In this document: in pieces, positions 25,301-40,101 of the stretch
Layout of the letters: every line of letters starts with the position of its first letter
Numbering within the stretch: position 1 is the stretch's first letter
NCBI GenBank assembly: GCA_030737835.1
Contig: CM060852.1
Coordinates: 6,964,007 to 7,028,006, forward strand
DNA from: Acorus gramineus
Lineage: Eukaryota > Streptophyta > Magnoliopsida > Acorales > Acoraceae
Reading direction: 5' to 3'
Length of the DNA stretch: 64,000 nucleotides
Notes under the pieces: generated by a model
The model's database searches: none
Told to the model about the DNA's origin: nothing
Seen by the model: only the letters and a program-made list of their open reading frames with translations
Translations under genes and position numbers: made by a program

Positions 25301-28300
25301 AACCCAATCCAACATCTACTGAAGAACTATAGATCTTTAATCACGAATCCCACAAACAAGCCCCTAAACTATATTATGTCAATCTGATCAAACCTCAATC
25401 AACCTCAATTAGATTCCTCGATGATACACAATCAGACATAAAATCCCCTTAATGAACAACATCAAACAAAAATCAAGGACATAATTATATGGTTGGAATG
25501 ATTGAGAATATAGTAATGATCAACAATTTCAATCCCACGCCAATTTTGACTAACCCATATAGACCTCGAATATGATATAAACCATCAATTGATCAAACTA
25601 CATTCACTGATTATGATTTAATACACACCAGATACATTCATCAAACCCAATTCAATACATGATGAAGAATTCACCTAGAATATTCAAATATCAAATATTG
25701 AATCCTAATACAAGTGTCTAAACAATATCAAATCATATATACCCCCAAACAAGTCACCACCACTACTATGCCAATTTGTCAAACTCTAATCAATGTCAAT
25801 TAGGTCTCTCTAAAACAAACAATCAGACATAATAAAAACCTCAATGAACAACAGAAAACATTAGGGATAGAATTACATAACACACTAAGCAAGATCCACA
25901 AATTTTCAATCTCTCCCAATTTTTAAATCAAATTCAAACCATCATTTAATCAAACAGAATCGTCTAACTACAGCTTATCATAAACCTGATATTCACCAAA
26001 CCAATCCAAAATATCTTATAATCAAACAAAATCCTCTAACTAGAACTTATCATAAACCTGTTGTTCACTAAACACAATCTAAAATATTTTTTTATCAAAC
26101 AAAATCCTCTCCCTATAACTTATCATAAACCTGATATTCACCAAACCCAATCCAACATATCACAAAGACGTAGAGCACAAAGATCAAACCACGAATCCCA
26201 CAATCAATTCCAAACATTTATTAAGCCAATCTAATCAAACCTCAATTATATGCCTCCAAAATATCATAAACCTGATATTCATCAAACCCAATCCAACATA
26301 TCAAGAAGACCTAGAGCTCAAGGATCAAACCACGAATCCTACGATCAACCCCAAACATTATTAAGCCAATCTGATCAAACCCCAATCAACCTCAATTATA
26401 TACATCCAAAATAAACAATCGGACAAAAAATCCCCACAAATGACAACATAAAAAAAACATCAAGGACAAAATTACAGGGTTGGAATTATTGAAAACACAT
26501 AACATGATCACCAAATTCAATCCCACAATGATTTTGACTCACCCATGTACACTTTTCATTCTGATATAAAGCATTTATTGATCAAACTATATCCTCTTAT
26601 ATTACAATTATATCATAAACATAATATTCACGAAACCCAATCCAACATCAAATGAAGAGCAGGAGATCTTTAATCACGAATCCCACAAACAAGCCCCTAA
26701 ACTATACCCTGTCAATTTGATTAAACTCCAATTAACCTCAGTTAGATTCCTCGATGATAAACAATCAGACATAAAATCCCCACAAAGGACAATATAAAAA
26801 ATAACAAGGACAAAATTACACAGTCAGAATTTTTGGAAACGCCAAACATGATCACGAAATTCAATCCCACAATGATTTTGAGACACCCATATAGACCTTT
26901 GAATTTGATATAAAACACTTATTGACCATATATCCTCTTATTACAATTATATCATAAACCAGATATTCATAAAACCCAATCCAACATCTACTGAAGAACT
27001 ATAGATCTTTAATCACGAATCCCACAAACAAGCCCCTAAACTATATTATGTCAATCTGATCAAACCTCAATCAACCTCAATTAGATTCCTCGATGATACA
27101 CAATCAGACATAAAATCCCCTTAATGAACAACATCAAACAAAAATCAAGGACATAATTATATGGTTGGAATGATTGAGAATATAGTAATGATCAACAATT
27201 TCAATCCCACGCCAATTTTGACTAACCCATATAGACCTCGAATATGATATAAACCATCAATTGATCAAACTACATTCACTGATTATGATTTAATACACAC
27301 CAGATACATTCATCAAACCCAATTCAATACATGATGAAGAATTCACCTAGAATATTCAAATATCAAATATTGAATCCTAATACAAGTGTCTAAACAATAT
27401 CAAATCATATATACCCCCAAACAAGTCACCACCACTACTATGCCAATTTGTCAAACTCTAATCAATGTCAATTAGGTCTCTCTAAAACAAACAATCAGAC
27501 ATAATAAAAACCTCAATGAACAACAGAAAACATTAGGGATAGAATTACATAACACACTAAGCAAGATCCACAAATTTTCAATCTCTCCCAATTTTTAAAT
27601 CAAATTCAAACCATCATTTAATCAAACAGAATCGTCTAACTACAGCTTATCATAAACCTGATATTCACCAAACCAATCCAAAATATCTTATAATCAAACA
27701 AAATCCTCTAACTAGAACTTATCATAAACCTGTTGTTCACTAAACACAATCTAAAATATTTTTTTATCAAACAAAATCCTCTCCCTATAACTTATCATAA
27801 ACCTGATATTCACCAAACCCAATCCAACATATCACAAAGACGTAGAGCACAAAGATCAAACCACGAATCCCACAATCAATTCCAAACATTTATTAAGCCA
27901 ATCTAATCAAACCTCAATTATATGCCTCCAAAATATCATAAACCTGATATTCATCAAACCCAATCCAACATATCAAGAAGACCTAGAGCTCAAGGATCAA
28001 ACCACGAATCCTACGATCAATCCCAAACATTATTAAGCCAATCTGATCAAACCCCAATCAACCTCAATTATATACATCCAAAATAAACAATCGGACAAAA
28101 AATCCCCACAAATGACAACATAAAAAAAACATCAAGGACAAAATTACAGGGTTGGAATTATTGAAAACACATAACATGATCACCAAATTCAATCCCACAA
28201 TGATTTTGACTCACCCATGTACACTTTTCATTCTGATATAAAGCATTTATTGATCAAACTATATCCTCTTATATTACAATTATATCATAAACATAATATT

Positions 28301-31300
28301 CACGAAACCCAATCCAACATCAAATGAAGAGCAGGAGATCTTTAATCACGAATCCCACAAACAAGCCCCTAAACTATACCCTGTCAATTTGATTAAACTC
28401 CAATTAACCTCAGTTAGATTCCTCGATGATAAACAATCAGACATAAAATCCCCACAAAGGACAATATAAAAAATAACAAGGACAAAATTACACAGTCAGA
28501 ATTTTTGGAAACGCCAAACATGATCACGAAATTCAATCCCACAATGATTTTGAGACACCCATATAGACCTTTGAATCGGATTTAAAACACTTATTGACCA
28601 TATATCCTCTTATTACAATTATATCATAAACCAGATATTCATAAAACCCAATCCAACATCTACTGAAGAACTATAGATCTTTAATCACGAATCCCACAAA
28701 CAAGCCCCTAAACTATATTATGTCAATCTGATCAAACCTCAATCAACCTCAATTAGATTCCTCGATGATACACAATCAGACATAAAATCCCCTTAATGAA
28801 CAACATCAAACAAAAATCAAGGACATAATTATATGGTTGGAATGATTGAGAATATAGTAATGATCAGCAATTTCAATCCCACGCCAATTTTGACTAACCC
28901 ATATAGACCTCGAATATGATATAAACCATCAATTGATCAAACTACATTCACTGATTATGATTTAATACACACCAGATACATTCATCAAACCCAATTCAAT
29001 ACATGATGAAGAATTCACCTAGAATATTCAAATATCAAATATTGAATCCTAATACAAGTGTCTAAACAATATCAAATCATATATACCCCCAAACAAGTCA
29101 CCACCACTACTATGCCAATTTGTCAAACTCTAATCAATGTCAATTAGGTCTCTCTAAAACAAACAATCAGACATAATAAAAACCTCAATGAACAACAGAA
29201 AACATTAGGGATAGAATTACATAACACACTAAGCAAGATCCACAAATTTTCAATCTCTCCCAATTTTTAAATCAAATTCAAACCATCATTTAATCAAACA
29301 GAATCGTCTAACTACAGCTTATCATAAACCTGATATTCACCAAACCAATCCAAAATATCTTATAATCAAACAAAATCCTCTAACTAGAACTTATCATAAA
29401 CCTGATGTTCACTAAACACAATCTAAAATATTTTTTTATCAAACAAAATCCTCTACCTATAACTTATCATAAACCTGATATTCACCAAACCCAATCCAAC
29501 ATATCACAAAGACGTAGAGCACAAAGATCAAACCACGAATCCCACAATCAATTCCAAACATTTATTAAGCCAATCTAATCAAACCTCAATTATATGCCTC
29601 CAAAATATCATAAACCTGATATTCATCAAACCCAATCCAACATATCAAGAAGACCTAGAGCTCAAGGATCAAACCACGAATCCTACGATCAATCCCAAAC
29701 ATTATTAAGCCAATCTGATCAAACCCCAATCAACCTCAATTATATACATCCAAAATAAACAATCGGACAAAAAATCCCCACAAATGACAACATAAAAAAA
29801 ACATCAAGGACAAAATTACAGGGTTGGAATTATTGAAAACACATAACATGATCACCAAATTCAATCCCACAATGATTTTGACTCACCCATGTACACTTTT
29901 CATTCTGATATAAAGCATTTATTGATCAAACTATATCCTCTTATATTACAATTATATCATAAACATAATATTCACGAAACCCAATCCAACATCAAATGAA
30001 GAGCAGGAGATCTTTAATCACGAATCCCACAAACAAGCCCCTAAACTATACCCTGTCAATTTGATTAAACTCCAATTAACCTCAGTTAGATTCCTCGATG
30101 ATAAACAATCAGACATAAAATCCCCACAAAGGACAATATAAAAAATAACAAGGACAAAATTACACAGTCAGAATTTTTGGAAACGCCAAACATGATCACG
30201 AAATTCAATCCCACAATGATTTTGAGACACCCATATAGACCTTTGAATTTGATATAAAACACTTATTGACCATATATCCTCTTATTACAATTATATCATA
30301 AACCAGATATTCATAAAACCCAATCCAACATCTACTGAAGAACTATAGATCTTTAATCACGAATCCCACAAACAAGCCCCTAAACTATATTATGTCAATC
30401 TGATCAAACCTCAATCAACCTCAATTAGATTCCTCGATGATACACAATCAGACATAAAATCCCCTTAATGAACAACATCAAACAAAAATCAAGGACATAA
30501 TTATATGGTTGGAATGATTGAGAATATAGTAATGATCAGCAATTTCAATCCCACGCCAATTTTGACTAACCCATATAGACCTCGAATATGATATAAACCA
30601 TCGATTGATCAAACTACATTCACTGATTATGATTTAATACACACCAGATACATTCATCAAACCCAATTCAATACATGATGAAGAATTCACCTAGAATATT
30701 CAAATATCAAATATTGAATCCTAATACAAGTGTCTAAACAATATCAAATCATATATACCCCCAAACAAGTCACCACCACTACTATGCCAATTTGTCAAAC
30801 TCTAATCAATGTCAATTAGGTCTCTCTAAAACAAACAATCAGACATAATAAAAACCTCAATGAACAACAGAAAACATTAGGGATAGAATTACATAACACA
30901 CTAAGCAAGATCCACAAATTTTCAATCTCTCCCAATTTTTAAATCAAATTCAAACCATCATTTAATCAAACAGAATCGTCTAACTACAGCTTATCATAAA
31001 CCTGATATTCACCAAACCAATCCAAAATATCTTATAATCAAACAAAATCCTCTAACTAGAACTTATCATAAACCTGATGTTCACTAAACACAATCTAAAA
31101 TATTTTTTTATCAAACAAAATCCTCTACCTATAACTTATCATAAACCTGATATTCACCAAACCCAATCCAACATATCACAAAGACGTAGAGCACAAAGAT
31201 CAAACCACGAATCCCACAATCAATTCCAAACATTTATTAAGCCAATCTAATCAAACCTCAATTATATGCCTCCAAAATATCATAAACCTGATATTCATCA

Positions 31301-34033
31301 AACCCAATCCAACATATCAAGAAGACCTAGAGCTCAAGGATCAAACCACGAATCCTACGATCAATCCCAAACATTATTAAGCCAATCTGATCAAACCCCA
31401 ATCAACCTCAATTATATACATCCAAAATAAACAATCGGACAAAAAATCCCCACAAATGACAACATAAAAAAAACATCAAGGACAAAATTACAGGGTTGGA
31501 ATTATTGAAAACACATAACATGATCACCAAATTCAATCCCACAATGATTTTGACTCACCCATGTACACTTTTCATTCTGATATAAAGCATTTATTGATCA
31601 AACTATATCCTCTTATATTACAATTATATCATAAACATAATATTCACGAAACCCAATCCAACATCAAATGAAGAGCAGGAGATCTTTAATCACGAATCCC
31701 ACAAACAAGCCCCTAAACTATACCCTGTCAATTTGATTAAACTCCAATTAACCTCAGTTAGATTCCTCGATGATAAACAATCAGACATAAAATCCCCACA
31801 AAGGACAATATAAAAAATAACAAGGACAAAATTACACAGTCAGAATTTTTGGAAACGCCAAACATGATCACGAAATTCAATCCCACAATGATTTTGAGAC
31901 ACCCATATAGACCTTTGAATTTGATATAAAACACTTATTGACCATATATCCTCTTATTACAATTATATCATAAACCAGATATTCATAAAACCCAATCCAA
32001 CATCTACTGAAGAACTATAGATCTTTAATCACGAATCCCACAAACAAGCCCCTAAACTATATTATGTCAATCTGATCAAACCTCAATCAACCTCAATTAG
32101 ATTCCTCGATGATACACAATCAGACATAAAATCCCCTTAATGAACAACATCAAACAAAAATCAAGGACATAATTATATGGTTGGAATGATTGAGAATATA
32201 GTAATGATCAGCAATTTCAATCCCACGCCAATTTTGACTAACCCATATAGACCTCGAATATGATATAAACCATCGATTGATCAAACTACATTCACTGATT
32301 ATGATTTAATACACACCAGATACATTCATCAAACCCAATTCAATACATGATGAAGAATTCACCTAGAATATTCAAATATCAAATATTGAATCCTAATACA
32401 AGTGTCTAAACAATATCAAATCATATATACCCCCAAACAAGTCACCACCACTACTATGCCAATTTGTCAAACTCTAATCAATGTCAATTAGGTCTCTCTA
32501 AAACAAACAATCAGACATAATAAAAACCTCAATGAACAACAGAAAACATTAGGGATAGAATTACATAACACACTAAGCAAGATCCACAAATTTTCAATCT
32601 CTCCCAATTTTTAAATCAAATTCAAACCATCATTTAATCAAACAGAATCGTCTAACTACAGCTTATCATAAACCTGATATTCACCAAACCAATCCAAAAT
32701 ATCTTATAATCAAACAAAATCCTCTAACTAGAACTTATCATAAACCTGATGTTCACTAAACACAATCTAAAATATTTTTTTATCAAACAAAATCCTCTCC
32801 CTATAACTTATCATAAACCTGATATTCACCAAACCCAATCCAACATATCACAAAGACGTAGAGCACAAAGATCAAACCACGAATCCCACAATCAATTCCA
32901 AACATTTATTAAGCCAATCTAATCAAACCTCAATTATATGCCTCCAAAATATCATAAACCTGATATTCATCAAACCCAATCCAACATATCAAGAAGACCT
33001 AGAGCTCAAGGATCAAACCACGAATCCTACGATCAATCCCAAACATTATTAAGCCAATCTGATCAAACCCCAATCAACCTCAATTATATACATCCAAAAT
33101 AAACAATCGGACAAAAAATCCCCACAAATGACAACATAAAAAAAACATCAAGGACAAAATTACAGGGTTGGAATTATTGAAAACACATAACATGATCACC
33201 AAATTCAATCCCACAATGATTTTGACTCACCCATGTACACTTTTCATTCTGATATAAAGCATTTATTGATCAAACTATATCCTCTTATATTACAATTATA
33301 TCATAAACATAATATTCACGAAACCCAATCCAACATCAAATGAAGAGCAGGAGATCTTTAATCACGAATCCCACAAACAAGCCCCTAAACTATACCCTGT
33401 CAATTTGATTAAACTCCAATTAACCTCAGTTAGATTCCTCGATGATAAACAATCAGACATAAAATCCCCACAAAGGACAATATAAAAAATAACAAGGACA
33501 AAATTACACAGTCAGAATTTTTGGAAACGCCAAACATGATCACGAAATTCAATCCCACAATGATTTTGACTCACCCATGTAGACCTTTGAATCGGATATA
33601 AAACACTTATTGACCATATATCCTCTTATTATAAACTAGATATTCATAAAACCCAATCCAACATCTACTGAAGAACTATAGATCTTTAATCACGAAATCC
33701 CACAAACAAGCCCCTAAACTATATTATGTCAATCTGATCAAACCTCAATCAACCTCAATTAGATTCCTCGATGATACACAATCAGACATAAAATCCCCTT
33801 AATGAACAACATCAAACAAAAATCAAGGACATAGTTATATGGTTGGAATGATTGAGAATATAGTAATGATCGGTAATTTCAATCCCACGCCGATTTTGAC
33901 TGACCCATATGGACCTTGAATCTGATATAAACCATCAATTGATCAAACTACATTCACTAATTATGATTTAATATACACCAGATACATTCATCAAACCCAA
34001 TCCAATACATGATGAAGAATTCACCTAGAACAT
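16310..34033 (+). repeat. Satellite array: ten full 1,671-1,672-bp composite units plus one partial
   Basis: The anchor ATTACAGGGTTGGAATT occurs at 16441, 18112, 19783, 21455, 23127, 24799, 26471, 28143, 29815, 31487 and 33159: spacings 1671, 1671, then eight of 1672. Units differ at only a handful of bases. The two shorter ones are each explained by a single-base deletion (one T near 17230, one C near 18868). Each unit is itself made of about five diverged submonomers: 'ttcaatcccac(aatg/gcca)' landmarks lie about 340 bp apart, followed by shorter blocks built on 'cttatcataaacctgat'. The last copy is diverged from 33560 and stops at 34033. No open frame of note exists on either strand. Confidence 0.97.
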
Positions 34034-34035
34034 TC

Positions 34036-37000
34036 ATGGTCTCGGATTTATGGCAAAGTACGTCTCCGATTCAAGGGGGTTATGTCTCAGACTCATCAGG
34101 CGAATATGTCTCAGATTCATGAGGAAGTATGTCATCATGGGTATGTCAGGGATTCATTAATATGTGTTAGATTCATGGAGGGTATATCTCCAATGGATTC
34201 ATGGGTATGTCTTGGATTCATAGGCGGGCAAGTCGTATATTCATGGGGGGAATAACCCTATGATTAATGGTGGAGTGTGTCTCGGATTCATTGTCATATT
34301 CATGGGAGGAGTATGTCTCCCTTTCATGACGGAGTATGATCACGTATTCATGACATTTCTCAGATTCACGGAATGGTTTTGGATTCACAGGGGAGTATGT
34401 CACGGATTCAAGGGGGGCAGTATGGTCTCGGATTCATGGTGGGGCACGTCTCGAATTAATGGGGGAGTATGGTCAAGGATCCATAGTATATATAGGTATC
34501 CTGGAGGCATATGTCTTGGATTCATCTGAGGGTATGTTTCCATTTCATGTGGGGGTGTGTCAGATTCATTGGGAGGCATGTGTGGAATTCATGGGTCAGT
34601 ATGTCTCGGATTCATAGAGGAGTAATGGTAAGAGTCACGGGCAGTAGTCTCGGATTGACAGGGTATCTCTCCGATTCATGGGTGGGTACGTCTCGGATTC
34701 ATGAGGAAGTATAGTTTCAGATTCATTGTTTCAGATTCGTGGGGTCGTACGTTTCGGATTCATGAGTGGAGTATGTGTCATATTCAAGGAGGGGGGGAGG
34801 TCTCGTATTCATAGGAGAGTGAGTCTCGGATATATTGAGGAGGATTCGTGGGGGAGTATGTCTCGTATTAATGGAGGTTATGTCTAGCATATACTTTGAT
34901 GGTATGTCTTGGATTCATGGGGACTATGTCTCCAATTCATGGGTATGTCGCGGATTCGTGGGGGAGAGTGTTGGATTCAAGGGGGAGTGTCGCGTATTCA
35001 TAGTCTCTTATTTATGGGGGAGAATGATCTCGGATTCATGGGAGAGGATTTATGATAGGGTACGTCTCTGATTCATGGTAGGATATGTCTTAGATTCCTT
35101 AATGGGAGTGCGGTCTCGAATTCGAGGAATACTGTGTCTTAGATTAATGAAGGGTATGTCTAGAATTCGTGGAGGGAATATGTCTCAGATTATTAGGGGA
35201 GTATGTCTTGGATTCATGGGGTGGGGTATGTATCAGATTCATGGTCGCCGATTTATCGAGAAAGTCTGTTATTCAAGCGGGTTATGTCTCAAATCCGTTG
35301 GGGAGTATCTCTTATTCGTTGGGAAGTATGTATTAGATTAATGGGTATGTCACGGATTTATGGGTATGTCTAGGATTCGTGGGGGGTACGTCTTTGATGG
35401 ACACATGGGTATGTCTCGGATTAATGGGCCGGAATGTCTCACATTCATGAGGGGAGTATTTTTAGGATTCATGGGGGTGTACAATCTCGGATTCATGACC
35501 ATATTCATGGGGTGAGTGCGGTATGTCTCCCATTCATGAGGGAATATGATCTCGGATTCATGGCATTTCTCATATTCATGGGGGAAGTATGTCTGCCATT
35601 CATGATGGAATATGATATCGTATTCATGGCATTTCTCAAATTCACCGTATGGTCTTGATTCATTGGAACGCATGTCTCGGATTCAAGGGAGGAGTATGGT
35701 CTGAAGTTCATGGGGGGTTATGTCTCAGATTCATGGGTGGCTATGTATCCCATTAATGAGGGAGCATGATGTCGGATTCGTGGTATTTCTTGGATTCATA
35801 GATGGTCGTGGATTCATTGGGAAGTATTTCACAGATGATATTAAATTCATGGCGCTTCCCAGATTCATGGATGACCTTGGATTCATTAGGGGGTATGTCT
35901 CTGATTCATGTGGGGGTATTTCTTGGATTCATGAAAAGTACGTGTCGTATTCCTCGATTAGTGTGTCTTGGATTCATAGTCGGGGGTTCTCGAATTTATG
36001 TGCGGTATGCCTAAGATTCATGTGGGAGTATCGCCTCGCATGCATGGGCGAGTATGTCTTGGATTCATGATAGAGAGCCTCGCAAATTCATGGTAGGATA
36101 TATCTCGGATTCATGAGAGGAGTGTGGATTCAAATTAAGGAGTACTATGCCTTAGATCTAGTGGGGGAATGTCTAGAATTCATGGGAGGAGTATGTCTTA
36201 GATTAATGGGGGAGTTATTCTCGGAATCGGATTCACGGTCTCAGATTTACAGCGGAGTACATATCCGATTCATGGGGGTCATGTCTCGGATTCATGGGGG
36301 GAGGATGTCTCTCATTCATGAGGGAGTACGATGTTGGATTCATTGCATACGCGGATTCATGGTATGGTCATGAATCCTTGGGAAGTATGTCTCGAATTAA
36401 AGGGGGGAGTATGGTCTTGCATTCATGGGGATATGTCTCGGATTAAAGGGGGGAGTTTGGTCAGGGATTCATGGTATGTATCTGAATCATGGAGGAATAT
36501 GTCTCGGATTCATGTGAGGGTATGTATCCGATTCATGGTGGGGTATGCCTTCGATTTATGTGGGGTATGTCTCCTATTCATGGAGAGTATGTCTCGAATT
36601 CATTGGGGGTGAGATCTCGGGTTATACCCATGAATCCGATACATACCCCACATGAACCCAAGATCATACTCTCCACATGAATCCGAGGCATACCCCCATG
36701 AAATCGAGACATACCCACTCATGAATCCGGATTCATGAGGGGTATGTCTCGATTTCATGGGGGTATGTCTCGGATTCATGGGGAGTATGTCTCAGATTTA
36801 TAGACGGATATGTCTTAGATTCATGGGGGTGGGTATTTCTAGGATTCATGGGGGAGTATTGTCTCCCATTCATGCAAGAGTACGATCTCAGATTAATGTA
36901 ATTTCTTGGATTCATGGTATGGTCTTGCACTCATGGGGAAGTATGTCTCGGATTCAAGGGGATACAGTGTCCGATTCATTGGGTTACGTCTCGTATTCAT

Positions 37001-37594
37001 GAGGGAGTGTGGTCAAGGATTCATGGTATGTATCGGAATTGTGAAAGAGCGTGTCTCGGATTCATGTGGGGGTATGTATCTGATTCATAGGGGGTATGTA
37101 TTGGATTCATGGTAGATATGTGTCAGATTCATCGATCGGTATGTCTCGGATTCATGGGGGAGGGTTCTCAGTTTCATGGGGGGGTATGGTGTCAGATTCA
37201 TGGGGTAGTACGTCTTGAATTCATAGGGGAGTATGTCTTAGAATAATGATAGGGTATCTCGAAGATTCATGGTAGGATATGCTTTGGATTCGTGAGGGGA
37301 GTATAAATTCAAATTGAAGGAGAACTATGTCTTAGATTCATGGGGAATATTTCTAGAATTCGTGGGCAGAGTATGTCTCAGCCGAATGGGGGAGTGTGTG
37401 TCTCGGATTTGTGGGGGGGTATGAATCAGATTCATGGTCTCGGATTTATGGCAAAGTACGTCTCCGATTCAAGGGGGTTATGTCTCGGACTCGTGAGGCG
37501 AATATGTCTTAGATTCATGAGGAAGTATGTCATCATGGGTATGTGAGGGATTCATTAATATGTGTTAGATTCATGGAGGGTATGTATCAGATTC
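34036..37594 (+). repeat. Minisatellite higher-order repeat A (3,559 bp)
   Basis: The first ~2,262 bp (to about 36297) are nearly identical to 37595-39856, with roughly a dozen base differences seen by eye. A shorter copy of the unit start also lies at about 37432, giving a local ~160-bp tandem duplication at the end of this block. Confidence 0.9.
36617..36797. repeat. Inverted minisatellite segment with palindrome centre at 36728/36729
   Basis: From 36617 to 36728 the repeat runs in the opposite orientation (ATGAATCCG, CATACCCCCATG). It then meets the forward repeat at CATGAATCCGGATTCATG. The arms pair for about 60 bases with a few differences. Confidence 0.9.
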
Positions 37595-40051
37595 ATGGTC
37601 TCGGATTTATGGCAGAGTACGTCTCCGATTCAAGGGGGTTATGTCTCAGACTCATCAGGCGAATATGTCTCAGATTCATGAGGAAGTATGTCATCATGGG
37701 TATGTCAGGGATTCATTAATATGTGTTAGATTCATGGAGGGTATATCTCCAATGGATTCATGGGTATGTCTTGGATTCATAGGCGGGCAAGTCGTATATT
37801 CATGGGGGGAATAACCCTATGATTAATGGTGGAGTGTGTCTCGGATTCATTGTCATATTCATGGGAGGAGTATGTCTCCCTTTCATGACGGAGTATGATC
37901 ACGTATTCATGACATTTCTCAGATTCACGGAATGGTTTTGGATTCACAGGGGAGTATGTCACGGATTCAAGGGGGGCAGTATGGTCTCGGATTCATGGTG
38001 GGGCACGTCTCGGATTAATGGGGGAGTATGGTCAAGGATCCATAGTATATATAGGTATCCTGGAGGCATATGTCTTGGATTCATCTGAGGGTATGTTTCC
38101 ATTTCATGTGGGGGTGTGTCAGATTCATTGGGAGGCATGTGTGGAATTCATGGGTCAGTATGTCTCGGATTCATAGAGGAGTAATGGTAAGAGTCACGGG
38201 CGGTAGTCTCGGATTGACAGGGTATCTCTCCGATTCATGGGTGGGTACGTCTCGGATTCATGAGGAAGTATAGTTTCAGATTCATTGTTTCAGATTCGTG
38301 GGGTCGTACGTTTCGGATTCATGAGTGGAGTATGTGTCATATTCAAGGAGGGGGGGAGGTCTCGTATTCATAGGAGAGTGAGTCTCGGATATATTGAGGA
38401 GGATTCGTGGGGGACTATGTCTCGTATTAATGGAGGTTATGTCTAGCCTATACTTTGATGGTATGTCTTGGATTCATGGGGACTATGTCTCCAATTCATG
38501 GGTATGTCGCGGATTCGTGGGGGAGAGTGTTGGATTCAAGGGGGAGTGTCGCGTATTCATAGTCTCTTATTTATGGGGGAGAATGATCTCGGATTCATGG
38601 GAGAGGATTTATGATAGGGTACGTCTCTGATTCATGGTAGGATATGTCTTAGATTCCTTAATGGGAGTGCGGTCTCGAATTCGAGGAATACTGTGTCTTA
38701 GATTAATGAAGGGTATGTCTAGAATTCGTGGAGGAAATATGTCTCAGATTATTAGGGGAGTATGTCTTGGATTCATGGGGTGGGGTATGTATCAGATTCA
38801 TGGTCGCCGATTTATCGAGAAAGTCTGTTATTCAAGCGGGTTATGTCTCAAATCCGTTGGGGAGTATCTCTTATTCGTTGGGAAGTATGTATTAGATTAA
38901 TGGGTATGTCACGGATTTATGGGTATGTCTAGGATTCGTGGGGGGTACGTCTTTGATGGACACATGGGTATGTCTCGGATTAATGGGCCGGAATGTCTCA
39001 CATTCATGAGGGGAGTATTTTTAGGATTCATGGGGGTGTACAATCTCGGATTCATGACCATATTCATGGGGTGAGTGCTGTATGTCTCCCATTCATGAGG
39101 GAATATGATCTCGGATTCATGGCATTTCTCATATTCATGGGGGAAGTATGTCTGCCATTCATGATGGAATATGATATCGTATTCATGGCATTTCTCAAAT
39201 TCACCGTATGGTCTTGATTCATTGGAACGCATGTCTCGGATTCAAGGGAGGAGTATGGTCTGAAGTTCATGGGGGGTTATGTCTCAGATTCATGGGTGGC
39301 TATGTATCCCATTAATGAGGGAGCATGATGTCGGATTCGTGGTATTTCTTGGATTCATAGATGGTCGTGGATTCATTGGGAAGTATTTCACAGATGATAT
39401 TAAATTCATGGCGCTTCCCAGATTCATGGATGACCTTGGATTCATTAGGGGGTATGTCTCTGATTCATGTGGGGGTATTTCTTGGATTCATGAAAAGTAC
39501 GTGTCGTATTCCTCGATTAGTGTGTCTTGGATTCATAGTCGGGGGTTCTCGAATTTATGTGAGGTATGTCTAAGATTCATGTGGGAGTATCGCCATGGAT
39601 GCATGGGCGAGTATGTCTTGGATTCATGATAGAGAGCCTCGTAAATTCATGGTAGGATATATCTCGGATTCATGAGAGGAGTGTGGATTCAAATTAAGGA
39701 GTACTATGCCTTAGATCCAGTGGGGGAATGTCTAGAATTCATGGGAGGAGTATGTCTTAGATTAATGGGGGAGTTATTCTCGGAATCGGATTCACGGTCT
39801 CAGATTTACAGCGGAGTACATATCCGATTCATGGGGGTCATGTCTCAGATTCATGGGTGGCTATGTATCCCATTAATGAAGGAGTATGATGTAGGATTCA
39901 TGGCATTTCTCATATTCATGGGTGGCTATGTATCCCATTAATAAGGGAGTATGATGTTGGATTCAAGGCATTTCTCAGATTCATGGATGGTAAGGATTCA
40001 TTGAGAAATATGTCTAGGTCTTGTTAAATTCATGGCATTTCTCGGATTCAT

Positions 40052-40101
40052 TCGAGACATACCCCCTCATGAATCCGGATTCATGAGGGGGTATGTCTCG
40101 A
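40052..40101. repeat. Perfect 50-bp palindrome in the minisatellite
   Basis: Arms of 25 bases pair without mismatch around GAATCC/GGATTC (centre 40076/40077). The core is the same as in the palindromes at 36728 and 41444, but the longer inverted segment is missing here. Confidence 0.93.

Noticed and set aside
16310..34033. CRISPR-like array of regular repeats
   Set aside because: The units are contiguous 1.67-kb tandem copies without unique spacers, in plant nuclear DNA with no cas genes.
16310..34033. Ribosomal DNA or another tandem gene cluster
   Set aside because: The unit has no rRNA or tRNA-like conserved sequence and no open frame; it is AC-rich and AT-rich non-coding DNA.
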